Shown piece after piece: positions 35,811 through 45,270 of a DNA stretch of 64,000 nucleotides. Source of the stretch: Anaerolineae bacterium (GTDB taxonomy: Bacteria; Chloroflexota; Anaerolineae; Aggregatilineales; Phototrophicaceae). Where the stretch lies: the NCBI GenBank assembly GCA_020849765.1, contig JADLAY010000003.1, positions 124,001 to 188,000 of the forward strand. The letters run 5' to 3'. The notes under the pieces are model-generated. The model was given only the letters and a program-made list of their open reading frames with translations. It was not told the origin of the DNA and made no database searches. Position numbers and translations under genes: made by a program. Each line of letters starts with the position of its first letter. Within the stretch, counting starts at the first letter, position 1.

Positions 35811-36608
35811 ATGCGCACCCTGCAAGTTCTGACCTTTCTCGCGCCGAACATGCTGCCTGTCTACCAGTTCATGATGGACATGTTGAGTCGTCGGTTGGGC
35901 TGTGAAATCGTGCTGACCACGGGGACGGACTATCACGAGGTACTCGACGCCGATCTCGCCTTCATCTGCGGGCTGCCCTACGTGCTCCACACTCACCCAC
36001 ACGTCGAGCCGTCGGCCATCGAGGCGCTGGTCGCGCCGGTCTTGCAGGGTGAACGGTTTCAGGATCGCCCAATCTATTTCTCCGACGTGATCGTCCATCG
36101 CGACAGCCCGTTTCGATCCTTCGCCGATCTGCGCGGGGCCTCGTGGGCCTACAACGAGCCGCTCTCGCAATCCGGCTACGGCATCACGCGCTATCACTTG
36201 CTCAAGCTGGGCGAGGTAAACGGATTCTTCGGCGCGGTGATCGAGACGGGCTTCCACCAGAAGGCGATCCGGAGGGTGTGCAGGCACGAGGTCGACGCCT
36301 CGGCCATCGACGCGCAGGTGCTGGCCGTCGAACTGCGCGAGCATCCGCAGCTTGCCGATCAACTGCGCGTGATTGAAACGCTCGGCCCGTCGACCATCCA
36401 GCCTCTGGCCGCCGCCAGCCGCCTGCCCCAGAGTATGAAGCAGGACATCCGCGCCATCCTATCCGAGATCCATCGCGATCCAGCCGGTCGAGAAATGCTC
36501 GACCGTGGCTTCATCGACCGCTTCGTGCCAGTGACCGACGCCGACTACGACGACATCCGCCGGATGCTTGACGAGTGCGAGCGTGCGGGGTATATGACGC
36601 TCAAGTAG
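35811..36608 (+). CDS. PhnD-like phosphate/phosphonate-binding protein without signal peptide
   Basis: A 265-residue substrate-binding-fold protein resembling PhnD. It contains YSDVIVHRDSPFRSFADLRG-like FSDVIVHRDSPFRSFADLRG and SQSGYGITRYHLLKLG, the usual ligand-pocket regions. There is no signal peptide or lipobox: the protein begins MRTLQVLTFLAPNMLPV, with the first fold strand. No transporter ATPase or permease genes adjoin. It may therefore act in the cytosol as a sensor or small-molecule-binding protein. Its natural ligand is not evident. Confidence 0.7.
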   Translation: MRTLQVLTFLAPNMLPVYQFMMDMLSRRLGCEIVLTTGTDYHEVLDADLAFICGLPYVLHTHPHVEPSAIEALVAPVLQGERFQDRPIYFSDVIVHRDSPFRSFADLRGASWAYNEPLSQSGYGITRYHLLKLGEVNGFFGAVIETGFHQKAIRRVCRHEVDASAIDAQVLAVELREHPQLADQLRVIETLGPSTIQPLAAASRLPQSMKQDIRAILSEIHRDPAGREMLDRGFIDRFVPVTDADYDDIRRMLDECERAGYMTLK

Positions 36609-36715
36609 TCGGTCGCCGCGACGGCAATGCGCGAGCGTGAGCGTGAGGTGGTACAATCCTCGGAGAGACTAATTTGCAATGACCATCCGCACATTATGAG
36701 TGAAAAGAGTTTATC

Positions 36716-37816
36716 GTGGCTCAATTCATTGGCATCTTGACGGCAGGCGGCGATAGTCCGGGTCTGAACGCAGCCATCCGCGGCGTGGGCAAGACCGGCA
36801 TGAACGCCTACGGGATGCAGGTCATCGGCTTCCGCGACGGCTTCCGCGGGCTGATGGAGAACCGCACGGTGGCGCTGAATGCTGCGGCGCTCTCCGGCAT
36901 CCTCACCATCGGGGGGACGATCCTGGGCACGAGCCGCGATAAACCGCAGAAGATGCCAATCGGCAACAAGATGATCGACATGACGGAGGTGATGGTCGAA
37001 ACCTATAACAAACATCATCTCGACGTCCTGGTCTGCCTCGGTGGCGGTGGCACCGTCAAGAACGCCTATCACCTGATGCAAAATGGCCTCAACATCATTA
37101 CGCTGCCGAAGACCATCGACAACGACGTGGCAATGACCGACGCCACCTTCGGCTACGACACCGCACTGACCATCGCGACCGAGGCGATCGATCGTCTGCA
37201 CAGCACGGCACACAGCCATCACCGCATCATCGTGGTCGAGGTGATGGGCCACAACACCGGCTGGCTGGCGTTGGGCGCGGGCATCGCCGGCGGCGCGGAC
37301 GTGATCCTGATCCCGGAAATCCCCTACGACGTGGAAAAGGTGGCCGCGTCGATTCGTCAACGTGTGCGCGATGGCAAGGGCTTCAGCATCGTCGCCGTTT
37401 CGGAAGGTGCTATGCCGCTGGAATTGAATGAACGGCTGGAGGTTGCCAGCAAGAACGGCAAGAGCAAGAAGGCCAAGGCCGAAATCAAAGCGCTTGAAGC
37501 GGAGCGCATGACCAGCACGCAGACGCTCACGCAGCAGCTTGAGGCGCTCACCGGCCTGGAGTCGCGCGTGACGATCCTCGGCCATGTGCAGCGTGGCGGC
37601 ATCCCCACTCCGGCAGATCGCCTGCTCGCGACGCGATTGGGCGCGGCCTGCGCGCGCTACATCGATGAGGGTATCTTCGGCGTCATGGTCGCCTCACGCG
37701 GTGACTCGACCGAGCCGGTGCCGCTCGAACAGGTCGTCGGCAAGCGGAAAACCGTGCCGATCGACCATCCGTGGGTCGAAACGGCCCGCAACCTGGGCAT
37801 CAGCATGGGCGACTGA
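36716..37816 (+). CDS. pfkA: 6-phosphofructokinase
   Basis: A 366-residue glycolytic kinase, PfkA superfamily. [18 protein letters not shown] opens the protein, then [21 protein letters not shown] with the catalytic Asp, and [30 protein letters not shown] is intact. At the metal-binding position the usual GGDGS/T reads GGGGT (Gly111 for Asp103 in E. coli numbering). Gly112 and Lys132 correspond to Gly104 and Lys124, a combination I recall from actinobacterial ATP-dependent enzymes. The donor, ATP versus pyrophosphate, therefore needs testing. The start is GTG at 36716. A possible TACAAT -10 lies at 36650. Confidence 0.88.
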   Translation: MAQFIGILTAGGDSPGLNAAIRGVGKTGMNAYGMQVIGFRDGFRGLMENRTVALNAAALSGILTIGGTILGTSRDKPQKMPIGNKMIDMTEVMVETYNKHHLDVLVCLGGGGTVKNAYHLMQNGLNIITLPKTIDNDVAMTDATFGYDTALTIATEAIDRLHSTAHSHHRIIVVEVMGHNTGWLALGAGIAGGADVILIPEIPYDVEKVAASIRQRVRDGKGFSIVAVSEGAMPLELNERLEVASKNGKSKKAKAEIKALEAERMTSTQTLTQQLEALTGLESRVTILGHVQRGGIPTPADRLLATRLGAACARYIDEGIFGVMVASRGDSTEPVPLEQVVGKRKTVPIDHPWVETARNLGISMGD

Positions 37817-37838
37817 TCCGATCGCCCTGCCCTGCTCC

Positions 37839-38140
37839 TCGACGCTCGATACGGTCGAGTGGAACAACTCGTGCTGATCAAAGACGACATTGTGACGCCA
37901 TCCGCAGCCTCAAGGCGCAGGATAGCACCGACATCACCGTACATGGCAGTGCCACCTTCGCGCCAAAGCTGTTTCCAGCACAAGCTGGTCGACCGCTACC
38001 GGCTACTCGTCTACCCGGTGATCCTGGGCAAAGGCGCGCGTCTGTTTCACGACGGCACTGCGGCGACGCTCAAGCTCGTACGAGCGAAGTCGTTCAGTTC
38101 AGGCGTGGTGGCGCTCATCTGCGAGCCGAAGCGCAAGTAG
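37839..38140 (+). pseudogene. Remains of a RibD-C/DHFR-type reductase gene
   Basis: Fragments of a dihydrofolate-reductase-fold (RibD C-terminal) protein lie in succession but in different frames. STLDTVEWNNS (37839-37871) is followed by LIKDDIV (from 37874), then DAIRSLKAQDSTDITVHGSA, then HKLVDRYRLLVYPVILGKGA through SSGVVALICEPKRK, stopping at 38140. At least three frameshifts and a missing N-terminal half are needed to explain this, so it is dead. Family members normally read WNNSTLIKGDVVEAI followed by a VHGSATLxQxL motif, which gives the alignment. It lies right after pfkA. Confidence 0.75.
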
Positions 38141-38434
38141 GATCAACGCGCTGCTTGCAGATGGTGACTCGTCTCTGGATTTCGGTCTCCAGGGCCTGTT
38201 CCCCTGAGACTCGCCGCAACCCCACGTTCGTGCGGCGCGTTACGGAAGGCAACGCGAAATTATGATCCCCAGTATAATGATCTTCGACAATCATTCTGCT
38301 CTGCTTGAAGAGGCACTGACCAGGCACTGTCGTTTCAACGCGCCGTGTCTCATCGAATCCGGTTTTCATGGGCGAAGGCAAGCCGCCCAGGACGAAGCGA
38401 ATCGCTCGATGGCTGAAAGCAAGGAGCATTGGAT
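38141..38434 (+). other. Intergenic region before the flavoprotein gene
   Basis: About 290 bases with no convincing gene. A perfect TATAAT at 38273-38278 may be a -10 box for the following operon, but no -35 at the right spacing is seen. AGGAG at 38422-38426 is the ribosome binding site for the GTG at 38435. Confidence 0.4.
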
Positions 38435-39946
38435 GTGGAAACCACAACCGTCACGCGGCAGTCAGATGGGTTTTATCATCCGAAGAACGAGGATGAGATC
38501 ATTAGCCTCATCCAGTTTGCGATTGCCAATCACTTGAAGGTGCGCGTTCGGGGATCGGCGCACTCTTCCGTCAACGCAGCCATCTACACCGGCGACTTCG
38601 CGACTCCCCCCGCCGTGGATACCGACGTCAACATCATCCTCGACCAGATGAACGCCATCGCCTTCGACGATCAGCAGATGCGGGTGACGGTTCAGGCGGG
38701 CTGTCACTTCGGCGTCGACCCTGTCGATCCGACCGGCACGTCGACGCTCGAAAACAGCCTGATCTACCAGCTTCAGCAGCGTGGCTGGGCGCTGCCGATC
38801 ACGGGCGGCATCATCCATCAGACGATGGGTGGCTTCCTGTCGACCGGCTCGTCCGGCGGCTCCCTGCAGCACTCCCTGCTGAGCGCGATCGTCACCATCC
38901 GCGTAATCGATGGCACGGGAACGCCGCACGATTTCCATCGCAGTAACGACCTGGACGATCCATTCTACGCCGTTGGGGTGTCCATGGGCCTGCTCGGCAT
39001 CATCACTTCGGTGACGTTCCAGTGCATGGGCACCTTCAACATCAAGGGCATGGAAACGACGAGCGGTTACGCCAATTGCACGATCAACCTGTTCGATCCG
39101 AACGATGATGGCAGGCCGTCGACCGGGTCCTTCTTTGAGCAGGCCGAGTACGGGCGCATCATGTGGTGGCCACAGAACGGCATCGAGAAGGTCCTCGTCT
39201 GGGAAGCGCAGCGGATCGCGGCGACGCCCGACTTCAAACCGAAGCCGTATCTTGAATTCGCGCCGATCTTCGGTTCGGAGAGGCCGTCTCAAATCGCGGC
39301 GGGGGTGCTCTTCCGGCTGTATTCGATCGTGAATCCACCCGGCCCATCGACGTTCCTGGGCAGGATTGCGGTAGCCATCCTCAAGCCCTTGTTCCCTGTG
39401 ATCGTCAACCTGTTCCTGGCCTCGGCGGTCAAAGGCCCACAGCATTTTCACGACTACTGGGGGGACGGCATCCCGATGGACAACCGGGTGGACTACAGCC
39501 TGGTGCCCGTCCAGTTCAGCGAGTTGTGGATCCCCGTCACGAGTGCGAACGAGGTCATGGCTAAAATTCGCGATCACTTCCGCAATCACGATGTCACGCA
39601 GGTCGGCACCTTCACGGTCGAAGTCTATGCGACACCGAGCAATGCCTTCTGGATGAGCCCGGCTTACCACCAGGACGTGATCAAGTACGACATGTTCTGG
39701 TTTCCGCTCAACAAAGGCAATCCGGCGACGGACTTCTATCCGCAGTTCTGGCAGCTGCTCGAAGAATTCGACTTCCGGCCGCATTGGGGCAAGTTCTTGC
39801 CGGACAATGCGCCGGAGTTGAAGGCGCTGTATCCGCGCTGGGATGACTTCATGCAGCTGCGCGACCAGATGGACCCGCATCAGATCTTCGTCACCACTTA
39901 TTGGCGTGGGCATCTCGGCATCCTGCCCGGATCAGTCTCAGTCTAG
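38435..39946 (+). CDS. FAD-binding oxidoreductase, sugar-1,4-lactone oxidase-like
   Basis: A 503-residue FAD_binding_4 (VAO/PCMH-fold) protein. The FAD pyrophosphate region KVRVRGSAHSSVN is near residue 33, and GGIIHQTMGGFLSTGSSGGSL is the second FAD-contact motif. The C-terminal HWGKFLP and DPHQIFVTTYW are typical of D-arabinono-/L-gulono-1,4-lactone oxidases, giving the family. It is longer than usual and has no signal peptide. GTG at 38435 has AGGAG eight bases upstream; TTG at 38429 is too near. The dipeptidase gene follows after 16 bases. The actual substrate is unknown. Confidence 0.75.
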   Translation: METTTVTRQSDGFYHPKNEDEIISLIQFAIANHLKVRVRGSAHSSVNAAIYTGDFATPPAVDTDVNIILDQMNAIAFDDQQMRVTVQAGCHFGVDPVDPTGTSTLENSLIYQLQQRGWALPITGGIIHQTMGGFLSTGSSGGSLQHSLLSAIVTIRVIDGTGTPHDFHRSNDLDDPFYAVGVSMGLLGIITSVTFQCMGTFNIKGMETTSGYANCTINLFDPNDDGRPSTGSFFEQAEYGRIMWWPQNGIEKVLVWEAQRIAATPDFKPKPYLEFAPIFGSERPSQIAAGVLFRLYSIVNPPGPSTFLGRIAVAILKPLFPVIVNLFLASAVKGPQHFHDYWGDGIPMDNRVDYSLVPVQFSELWIPVTSANEVMAKIRDHFRNHDVTQVGTFTVEVYATPSNAFWMSPAYHQDVIKYDMFWFPLNKGNPATDFYPQFWQLLEEFDFRPHWGKFLPDNAPELKALYPRWDDFMQLRDQMDPHQIFVTTYWRGHLGILPGSVSV

Positions 39947-39962
39947 TTTGCGGAGGGGGATG

Positions 39963-41411
39963 ATGGCTAGCAATGACGAGCACGAAAGTCGCGATTGGGA
40001 GAGTTTTCATCAAAAAGCCTTCTTCGTCGATATGCACGCACACCCAACGATGCCAGCGTCGTACTTTTCGCCGGTCCCGTTCCTGTCCTTTTTCCCGCCG
40101 CTGAAATATCTGCCCTTCTTCCCATCGTTCAGACGAGCCAACCAGCGCGACCCAGACGATCTGCCCAGTTCTCGATCTTATCGTGGGACGAGTCTGTCTG
40201 AATTCCGCACGGCGTTTCCCTTGCTGCAGGCGGGCGGTGCGGATGTCGTGCTGACAAACGCGGTGGTGCCTGAGGTGAGTTTCCTGCGCGCCATTCTGGG
40301 CGGTCGCTGGAACGTGCGCTTTGTGGCACGCCTGCCGCTGATCAACCGCATCAGCAGCCGCTACATCAATCCGTCATACTTCGACTCCACCCTCAACATG
40401 ATGACGGCGATTGAGACGGAGGTCGCCGAATACAACCGCTTCGCCGAGGAGATGAATCGAACCAGCACGACCAAGCGCCGTCTGGTCGAGATCGTGCGGT
40501 CGTTCCGGCGCCTGCAGGAGATCCGGGACATGGGCGGCGAAGGGCCGATTGCCCTGATCCATGCTGTGGAGGGCGCGCACAGTCTGCAGGGCGACCGAGC
40601 TGGCAAAAGGGCAGCGAAATATCAGAAGTATCACCTCACGGCTCAGCTACAGGCGGACGACGAGATCAAACAGGAGGTCATGGCAAACCTGCGCCAGTTC
40701 TGTGCGATGGGCGTGGCCTACATCACTGTGGCTCACTTCTACCCGAATGTGGTCGCCGCGCCGTGCTTTCCCTACCCGGATTACGCCATGAACTACATCG
40801 ACATTCTGGGTGACCCGGAGGGCGAACAGATTCACCACGACCTCGCGTTAGGGCTGACTCCGATCGGCGTCGAAGTCATCAAAGAGATGTTCAGGTTGGG
40901 AATGCTCGTCGATGTGAGTCATTCCACGCCCAGAGCGCGAGCGAGTATTTATGCGATTGCCGACGAGATGAACGTCGATTACCAGGTGATTGCGACGCAC
41001 GTCGGCGCCTACAGCATCAATCCCAGCCCGTACAACCTGGAAGACTGGGAGATCGAGTGGATCGCACAAAGGAAGGGCATCGTCGGCGTGATCCTGATGC
41101 CCTACTGGACGCAGCCGCAAGGTCGCGTGCTCGGCATCGACTTCATCTCGCGCACGATCGAGCACATTCGCAGCGTCGGTGGCGTCAACGGTGATGACGT
41201 CATCGCCATCGGCACGGATCTGGATGGCGCGACCGATCCGCCGGACGAGCTGGCGCACTTTGGCCAGATGCCACGGCTGACCGAGCGACTCATGGCCGAA
41301 AACCTGCGCAAAGAATACAAGTATTCGGATGAACTGATCGAGAAGATTCTGGGTGGCAATGCCTGGCGGGTATTGGAAAATGGCTGGCGTGGGAACTGCG
41401 CACCGGACTAA
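39963..41411 (+). CDS. Membrane dipeptidase (peptidase M19)
   Basis: A 482-residue TIM-barrel metallopeptidase of the renal-dipeptidase family. Metal ligands and motifs are present: FVDMHAHP with the HxH pair, ALIHAVEGAHSL with bridging Glu, VDVSHS, IATHVGAY and AIGTDLDGATDPP. It has no signal peptide. It is larger than the about 350-residue norm because of an insert between about residues 30 and 190. ATG at 39963 is six bases after GGAGG; ATG at 39960 is too close. Cotranscription with the flavin oxidase suggests a shared pathway, but no substrate is evident. Confidence 0.85.
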   Translation: MASNDEHESRDWESFHQKAFFVDMHAHPTMPASYFSPVPFLSFFPPLKYLPFFPSFRRANQRDPDDLPSSRSYRGTSLSEFRTAFPLLQAGGADVVLTNAVVPEVSFLRAILGGRWNVRFVARLPLINRISSRYINPSYFDSTLNMMTAIETEVAEYNRFAEEMNRTSTTKRRLVEIVRSFRRLQEIRDMGGEGPIALIHAVEGAHSLQGDRAGKRAAKYQKYHLTAQLQADDEIKQEVMANLRQFCAMGVAYITVAHFYPNVVAAPCFPYPDYAMNYIDILGDPEGEQIHHDLALGLTPIGVEVIKEMFRLGMLVDVSHSTPRARASIYAIADEMNVDYQVIATHVGAYSINPSPYNLEDWEIEWIAQRKGIVGVILMPYWTQPQGRVLGIDFISRTIEHIRSVGGVNGDDVIAIGTDLDGATDPPDELAHFGQMPRLTERLMAENLRKEYKYSDELIEKILGGNAWRVLENGWRGNCAPD

Positions 41412-41467
41412 ACTGAAACTCGTCGCCTGGGGCACCATCCGGGAACCACGTGTCGGTCAGCACGCCT

Positions 41468-43003
41468 TCACATCATCTGCCGGGGGCGATACTGGATCGC
41501 CTCGGCGACGTGCGCCGTCTCGATGACCTCCGCCCCTGCCAGGTCGGCGATGGTGCGCGCAAGCTTGAGCGTGCGATGATACGAACGTGCGCTCAGTCCC
41601 ATCCGGCGCACGGAGATCTCGAGCAGTTGTTTGGCATCGTGATTGAGTGTGCAGAAGCGGTCGATCTCGCCGACCTGCATATCCGCATTGGCGTAAAGGC
41701 CGTCCAGCCCTTTGAAACGCTCGCGCTGGCGTTCGCGCGCGGCCTCCACGCGCTGGCGGATAGTCTCCGAATGCTCGCCCTCGGTGTTGCTCATCAACTT
41801 GTCGTAATCGACGCGCGGGACTTCGACGTGGATGTCGATGCGGTCGAGCAGCGGGCCGGACAACTTGCTCTGATAGCGCGTGATCATCGTCGGCGTACAG
41901 GTGCAGGCTTTGGTCGGGTCGCCGTAGTTGCCGCAAGGACACGGATTATGCGCCAGCACGAGCAGGAAGTTGGCCGGGAAGGTCAGCGTGCCCCTGGCGC
42001 GCGAGATGGTGACGATCTTGTCCTCGATCGGCTGGCGTAAGACCTCCAGTGTGCGCGGGTTGAGTTCCGTACACTCGTCCAGGAACAGCACCCCACGATG
42101 CGCCAGCGTCACCTCGCCGGGGCGTGGCAGCGTGCCCCCGCCGACGATGCCGGGCTGCGAGATGGTGTAGTGCGGCGCGCGAAACGGGCGCTGCTGCATC
42201 AGCGGATGATCGGTCGTCAGCATATCGGCGACCGAGTAGATGCGCGTGACTTCCAGCGCTTCCTCAAACGTCATCCGCGGCAGGATGCCAGGGATCGAGC
42301 GGGCCAGCAGGGTTTTGCCGGTGCCCGGTGGGCCGACCAGTCGGACGTTGTGGTTGCCACCGGCGGCGATTTCCAGCGCGCGCTTGGCGTGCTCCTGCCC
42401 GCGAATGTCCGCATAATCGACGATTCCGGCGGGCGGCGCGACGTCTTCCAGCGCGAGCGGGTCGGGCGTGTAAGGCTGAATCGGATCGAGGCCATAGAGA
42501 TGCTCGACCAGGTGCGCCAACGAAGCGACCGGGATCACCTCGATACCGCTGACGAGGCTCGCCTGCGGGGCATCCTCCGCCGCGACGAAGACGCGCTCAA
42601 AGCCCTCCTGGTAGGCCGCGTAGACCATCGGCATGACGCCTTTGACGTGGCGCACGCTGCCATCCAGCGACAATTCGCCGATGAAGACCACCTTTTCCAG
42701 CGCCGACATCGGGATCTGGTCGGTGGCGGCGAGCACGCCGACGGCAATCGCCAGATCATAGACCGGGCCGTGCTTGGGCATGTCCGCCGGGCTCAGATTC
42801 GTGACGTAGACTTTGTTCGGAAAGGCCAGCCCGCTGTTCTTAATCGCCGCCCGCACGCGCTCGCGGCTCTCTTTGACGGCGCTGTCCGGCAAACCAACGA
42901 TGGTGAACATGGGCAGTTGAGCGCGGGGGTTGAAGTCGGTTTCGACCTGGATGATGTAGCCATCCAGGCCGACGAGGGCGCAGGCACAGACCGTCGCGAG
43001 CAT
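41468..43003 (-). CDS. comM: ComM/YifB Mg-chelatase-like AAA+ helicase
   Basis: A 511-residue protein of the ComM family, which promotes branch migration in natural transformation. The N-terminal Lon-like domain (FTIVGLPDSAVKESRERVRAAIKNSG) is complete. Walker A is GPPGTGKTLLARSI, Walker B GVLFLDECTELN, and a Cys-rich NPCPCGNYGD..CTCTP loop may bind zinc. The C-terminal domain SARSYHRTLKLARTIADLAG is also typical. All motifs are present. No dprA or other competence gene is adjacent. Confidence 0.92.
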   Translation of the reverse strand: MLATVCACALVGLDGYIIQVETDFNPRAQLPMFTIVGLPDSAVKESRERVRAAIKNSGLAFPNKVYVTNLSPADMPKHGPVYDLAIAVGVLAATDQIPMSALEKVVFIGELSLDGSVRHVKGVMPMVYAAYQEGFERVFVAAEDAPQASLVSGIEVIPVASLAHLVEHLYGLDPIQPYTPDPLALEDVAPPAGIVDYADIRGQEHAKRALEIAAGGNHNVRLVGPPGTGKTLLARSIPGILPRMTFEEALEVTRIYSVADMLTTDHPLMQQRPFRAPHYTISQPGIVGGGTLPRPGEVTLAHRGVLFLDECTELNPRTLEVLRQPIEDKIVTISRARGTLTFPANFLLVLAHNPCPCGNYGDPTKACTCTPTMITRYQSKLSGPLLDRIDIHVEVPRVDYDKLMSNTEGEHSETIRQRVEAARERQRERFKGLDGLYANADMQVGEIDRFCTLNHDAKQLLEISVRRMGLSARSYHRTLKLARTIADLAGAEVIETAHVAEAIQYRPRQMM

Positions 43004-43100
43004 CGAATTTCTCTGGCTGTTATGCGGATCTTATCTGCTCACAGTATAACTCATCCGCCCTGTCCGCCCCTAAACTGTTAGCGACGGTTGGTTCTGTCGC

Positions 43101-43409
43101 CTAACCCTCTTCCTCGCCGATTGGCTCCTTGGACGTCGAGAGGAAGCCTCGATTCTGCGCGAAGTAGATGTTGATGGGCTTTTCGTTCCGAAGCACGTCC
43201 AGGACATTGGCCAGCATCTCCGACGGCAGGTGCATCTTGATGATGCCCCCACTGTCGCTATCCGCTTCAAAGAACATGCCCGGATCGTTGAACCTGATGT
43301 AAGCCACCGTCTTGCCATTCTCGCCGTACAGGGCAATTTGCGCGCGGTTGGTTTGATAGCCTGCAGGGCTGCCATACACAAGGACGTGATAGTCAGTGAC
43401 TTCAGGCAT
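43101..43409 (-). CDS. Conserved-looking hypothetical protein
   Basis: A 102-residue soluble protein, MPEVTDYHVLVYGSPAGYQT at its start, predicted as an alpha/beta mixture with a highly acidic tail. I do not recognise a family. AGGAAG lies eight bases before the ATG, supporting real translation. It is flanked by comM and by nearly 300 bases with no gene. Confidence 0.55.
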   Translation of the reverse strand: MPEVTDYHVLVYGSPAGYQTNRAQIALYGENGKTVAYIRFNDPGMFFEADSDSGGIIKMHLPSEMLANVLDVLRNEKPINIYFAQNRGFLSTSKEPIGEEEG

Positions 43410-43707
43410 GGGTTTTGCTTCCTTTCATGGCTTGGTCAAGTATTCGTTTCTGCGGGTACGGCTCTGGTGCTACGTGATGTTGCGGAGGATCACAGACAGG
43501 AGACGATGTTCGTGGCTGGGTCTGGGATGGGCATCATTCAACTCAATGGTACGATCGTTTGCTCAAGGCTGAAACAATCAAAGCCTTTACGATGAATATC
43601 ACAAGTTGATTCCTCAAGGGTGCTCTATCCCATCCGCTCGCGTCGTCTGCTAAACTCTCCACCTTGCTTGCGCACGATTTCGACACACAAGAGCACAAGG
43701 AACACTC
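43410..43707. other. Intergenic region with no recognised feature
   Basis: Nearly 300 bases between diverging genes. Small open frames here show no family resemblance. AGGAAC precedes the GTG at 43708. Promoters in both directions must lie here, but none stands out. Confidence 0.3.
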
Positions 43708-44139
43708 GTGGACACGATTCCCGCCATCGTCAGCACGTTCGGGCTGGCCTTCTTCTGGTTCATCGGTGCCATCCCGGCAGGCGCGGCGCTGAACCTTGCA
43801 CTGCCGGTTGCGGCGCTGACGGCCTGGATCAGCTATGCGGCGGGGGTCGCCGTCATCGTGCTGATCGGCGCGCCACTGCGCGAGCGGATCGTCCGGCGCT
43901 TCAACCTGTCGCTCGAACACGATCCGAACAAGCTGTTCTGGCGCGCGTGGGATCGCTATGGCTTGATCGGGTTGGGGCTGCTGGCGCCGATCACGGTGGG
44001 GTCGCAGATTGGCGCGCTGATGGGGTTGGCGCTCGGCGTGTCACCGGCGCGTTTGCTGATCGCGATGGCGCTCGGCGCGGCACTGTGGACGGGGGTGATC
44101 GCCGGGCTGGTCGCACTCGGCGTGAGCGTCGTGCAGTAG
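43708..44139 (+). CDS. Small integral membrane protein, COG2426-like
   Basis: A 143-residue hydrophobic protein with three or four helices. It contains FFWFIGAIPAGAALNLALPV and LIGLGLLAPITVGSQIGAL, with a cytosolic charged loop around RRFNLSLEHDPNK. The layout resembles the COG2426 small multidrug-export family, which is annotated in databases without strong experimental support. GTG at 43708 is the start. It converges on osmC. Confidence 0.6.
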   Translation: MDTIPAIVSTFGLAFFWFIGAIPAGAALNLALPVAALTAWISYAAGVAVIVLIGAPLRERIVRRFNLSLEHDPNKLFWRAWDRYGLIGLGLLAPITVGSQIGALMGLALGVSPARLLIAMALGAALWTGVIAGLVALGVSVVQ

Positions 44140-44144
44140 AAACC

Positions 44145-44171
44145 GGCCGCGCGTTTTGCGTGCACGCGGCC
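44145..44171. terminator. GC hairpin between converging genes
   Basis: GGCCGCG (44145-44151) and CGCGGCC (44165-44171) make a perfect 7-bp stem between the COG2426-like and osmC stops. No T tract follows, so it is at best a weak bidirectional terminator. Confidence 0.35.
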
Positions 44172-44185
44172 AGGGGATTGCAGAG

Positions 44186-44614
44186 CTAGACGGCTGCTGG
44201 GCTGAGGGCGGTTTCGACGATCTCGAAATCATAGGTTATGTCGACCGACTGCCGCAGCGTCGCGGCGACCGAGCAGTATTTGCTCTCGGAAAGCTCGATC
44301 GCTTTGGCGACGTCCTCGTCGCGCAGATTCGACCCCGTGACGACATAGTGAATGTGCATCTTCAGGAATGCCCAGGGCGCCGTTTCCGCCTGTTCGCCGC
44401 TGACCGTCACGCGCACGTGTTGCAGGTTGGCGCGTTTCTTTTCCAGGATGTTGACGACGTCGTAGGCCGTGCAACTGCCGAGCGCGACCAACACCAGCTC
44501 GGACGGCTTCATGCCGACGCCATCATCCTTGCTGGAGATGACGACCGAGTGGTTGGTGCTATCGGTGCCGACGAACGTCTTTTGCTGCACCCAGTTGACG
44601 TTGACTTCTGCCAT
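44186..44614 (-). CDS. OsmC family peroxiredoxin
   Basis: A 142-residue OsmC/Ohr-fold protein that would reduce organic peroxides. Both catalytic cysteines are present: ALGSCTAYDVVNIL and SESKYCSVAATLR. KPSELVLVALGSC is a family signature. ATG 44614 has AAGGAG about seven bases upstream. The ArsR-type gene lies upstream on the same strand, so that regulator may control it. OsmC versus YhfA/Ohr subgroup is not resolved. Confidence 0.88.
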   Translation of the reverse strand: MAEVNVNWVQQKTFVGTDSTNHSVVISSKDDGVGMKPSELVLVALGSCTAYDVVNILEKKRANLQHVRVTVSGEQAETAPWAFLKMHIHYVVTGSNLRDEDVAKAIELSESKYCSVAATLRQSVDITYDFEIVETALSPAAV

Positions 44615-44779
44615 GTTGTGCTCCTTGTCTGTGGGTGAGGCCTGACGCTCACCTACGTCCTCATTCAAATTGAGATGCTGCGCAAACCCATGAGCTTACG
44701 CCGCAGTGCGAACTCTGATAGATTTCCGATACGTCGAAGGCGCGAACAACATCTGTGCGTCTGCGACTCCTCGGCATCC

Positions 44780-45139
44780 CTAAGGCTCGATGACCGCGTA
44801 CTCGACGAGCTGCGCCTGAGCGTAAAGCTGGTCGGCGATGATCGACCGGAACAGATTGAGCGCCTCGACGATCCGTCCATCGGCCAACTGGTAACTGACG
44901 TTGCGGCCTTCACGCTCGGCGACGACGATGCCGCGCTCGCGCAGGATGTTCAGATGCCGGGAGATCACGGGCTGCGCGACGTCCAGATGATCGGCCAGTT
45001 CACTGACGTTCCATGGCCGTTCGGCCAGCGAGTAAATGATGAGAATGCGCGTTGGGTCCGCCAGCCCACTGCAAAAGCGCGAATGGACGAGGGCAATCTC
45101 GTCACGAAGCGGCGACTCGAGGAGTTGGTTTTCCTTCAT
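44780..45139 (-). CDS. ArsR-family transcriptional regulator
   Basis: A 119-residue winged-helix protein. GLADPTRILIIYSLAERPWN, the recognition helix SELADHLDVAQPVISRHLNI and the wing GIVVAEREGRNVSYQL are standard for ArsR. The ELCVC metal site of arsenic sensors is missing and only one Cys (in SRFCSGL) is present, so a redox or organic signal is more likely than a metal. It is about 165 bases from osmC on the same strand. A palindromic element lies upstream at 45271-45296. Confidence 0.88.
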   Translation of the reverse strand: MKENQLLESPLRDEIALVHSRFCSGLADPTRILIIYSLAERPWNVSELADHLDVAQPVISRHLNILRERGIVVAEREGRNVSYQLADGRIVEALNLFRSIIADQLYAQAQLVEYAVIEP

Positions 45140-45270
45140 GCGTCCACAACCTATCTATCCGTGAGGATTGAGCAGCGAATGAACCGGCGCTCGCCCTCCC
45201 CTGCCCTGCGAGTGTCGGGCTTTTGAAATGGCGCTCAGGTCTTGACCCGGCAGTGCCTTTCGCGTAACGC

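Noticed and set aside
38262..38537. Open frame beginning ATG near the TATAAT at 38273
   Set aside because: It overlaps the flavoprotein start in another frame and has no motif or ribosome binding site.
38462..39913. 483-codon minus-strand frame
   Set aside because: It is antisense to the flavin oxidoreductase, which has clear FAD motifs.
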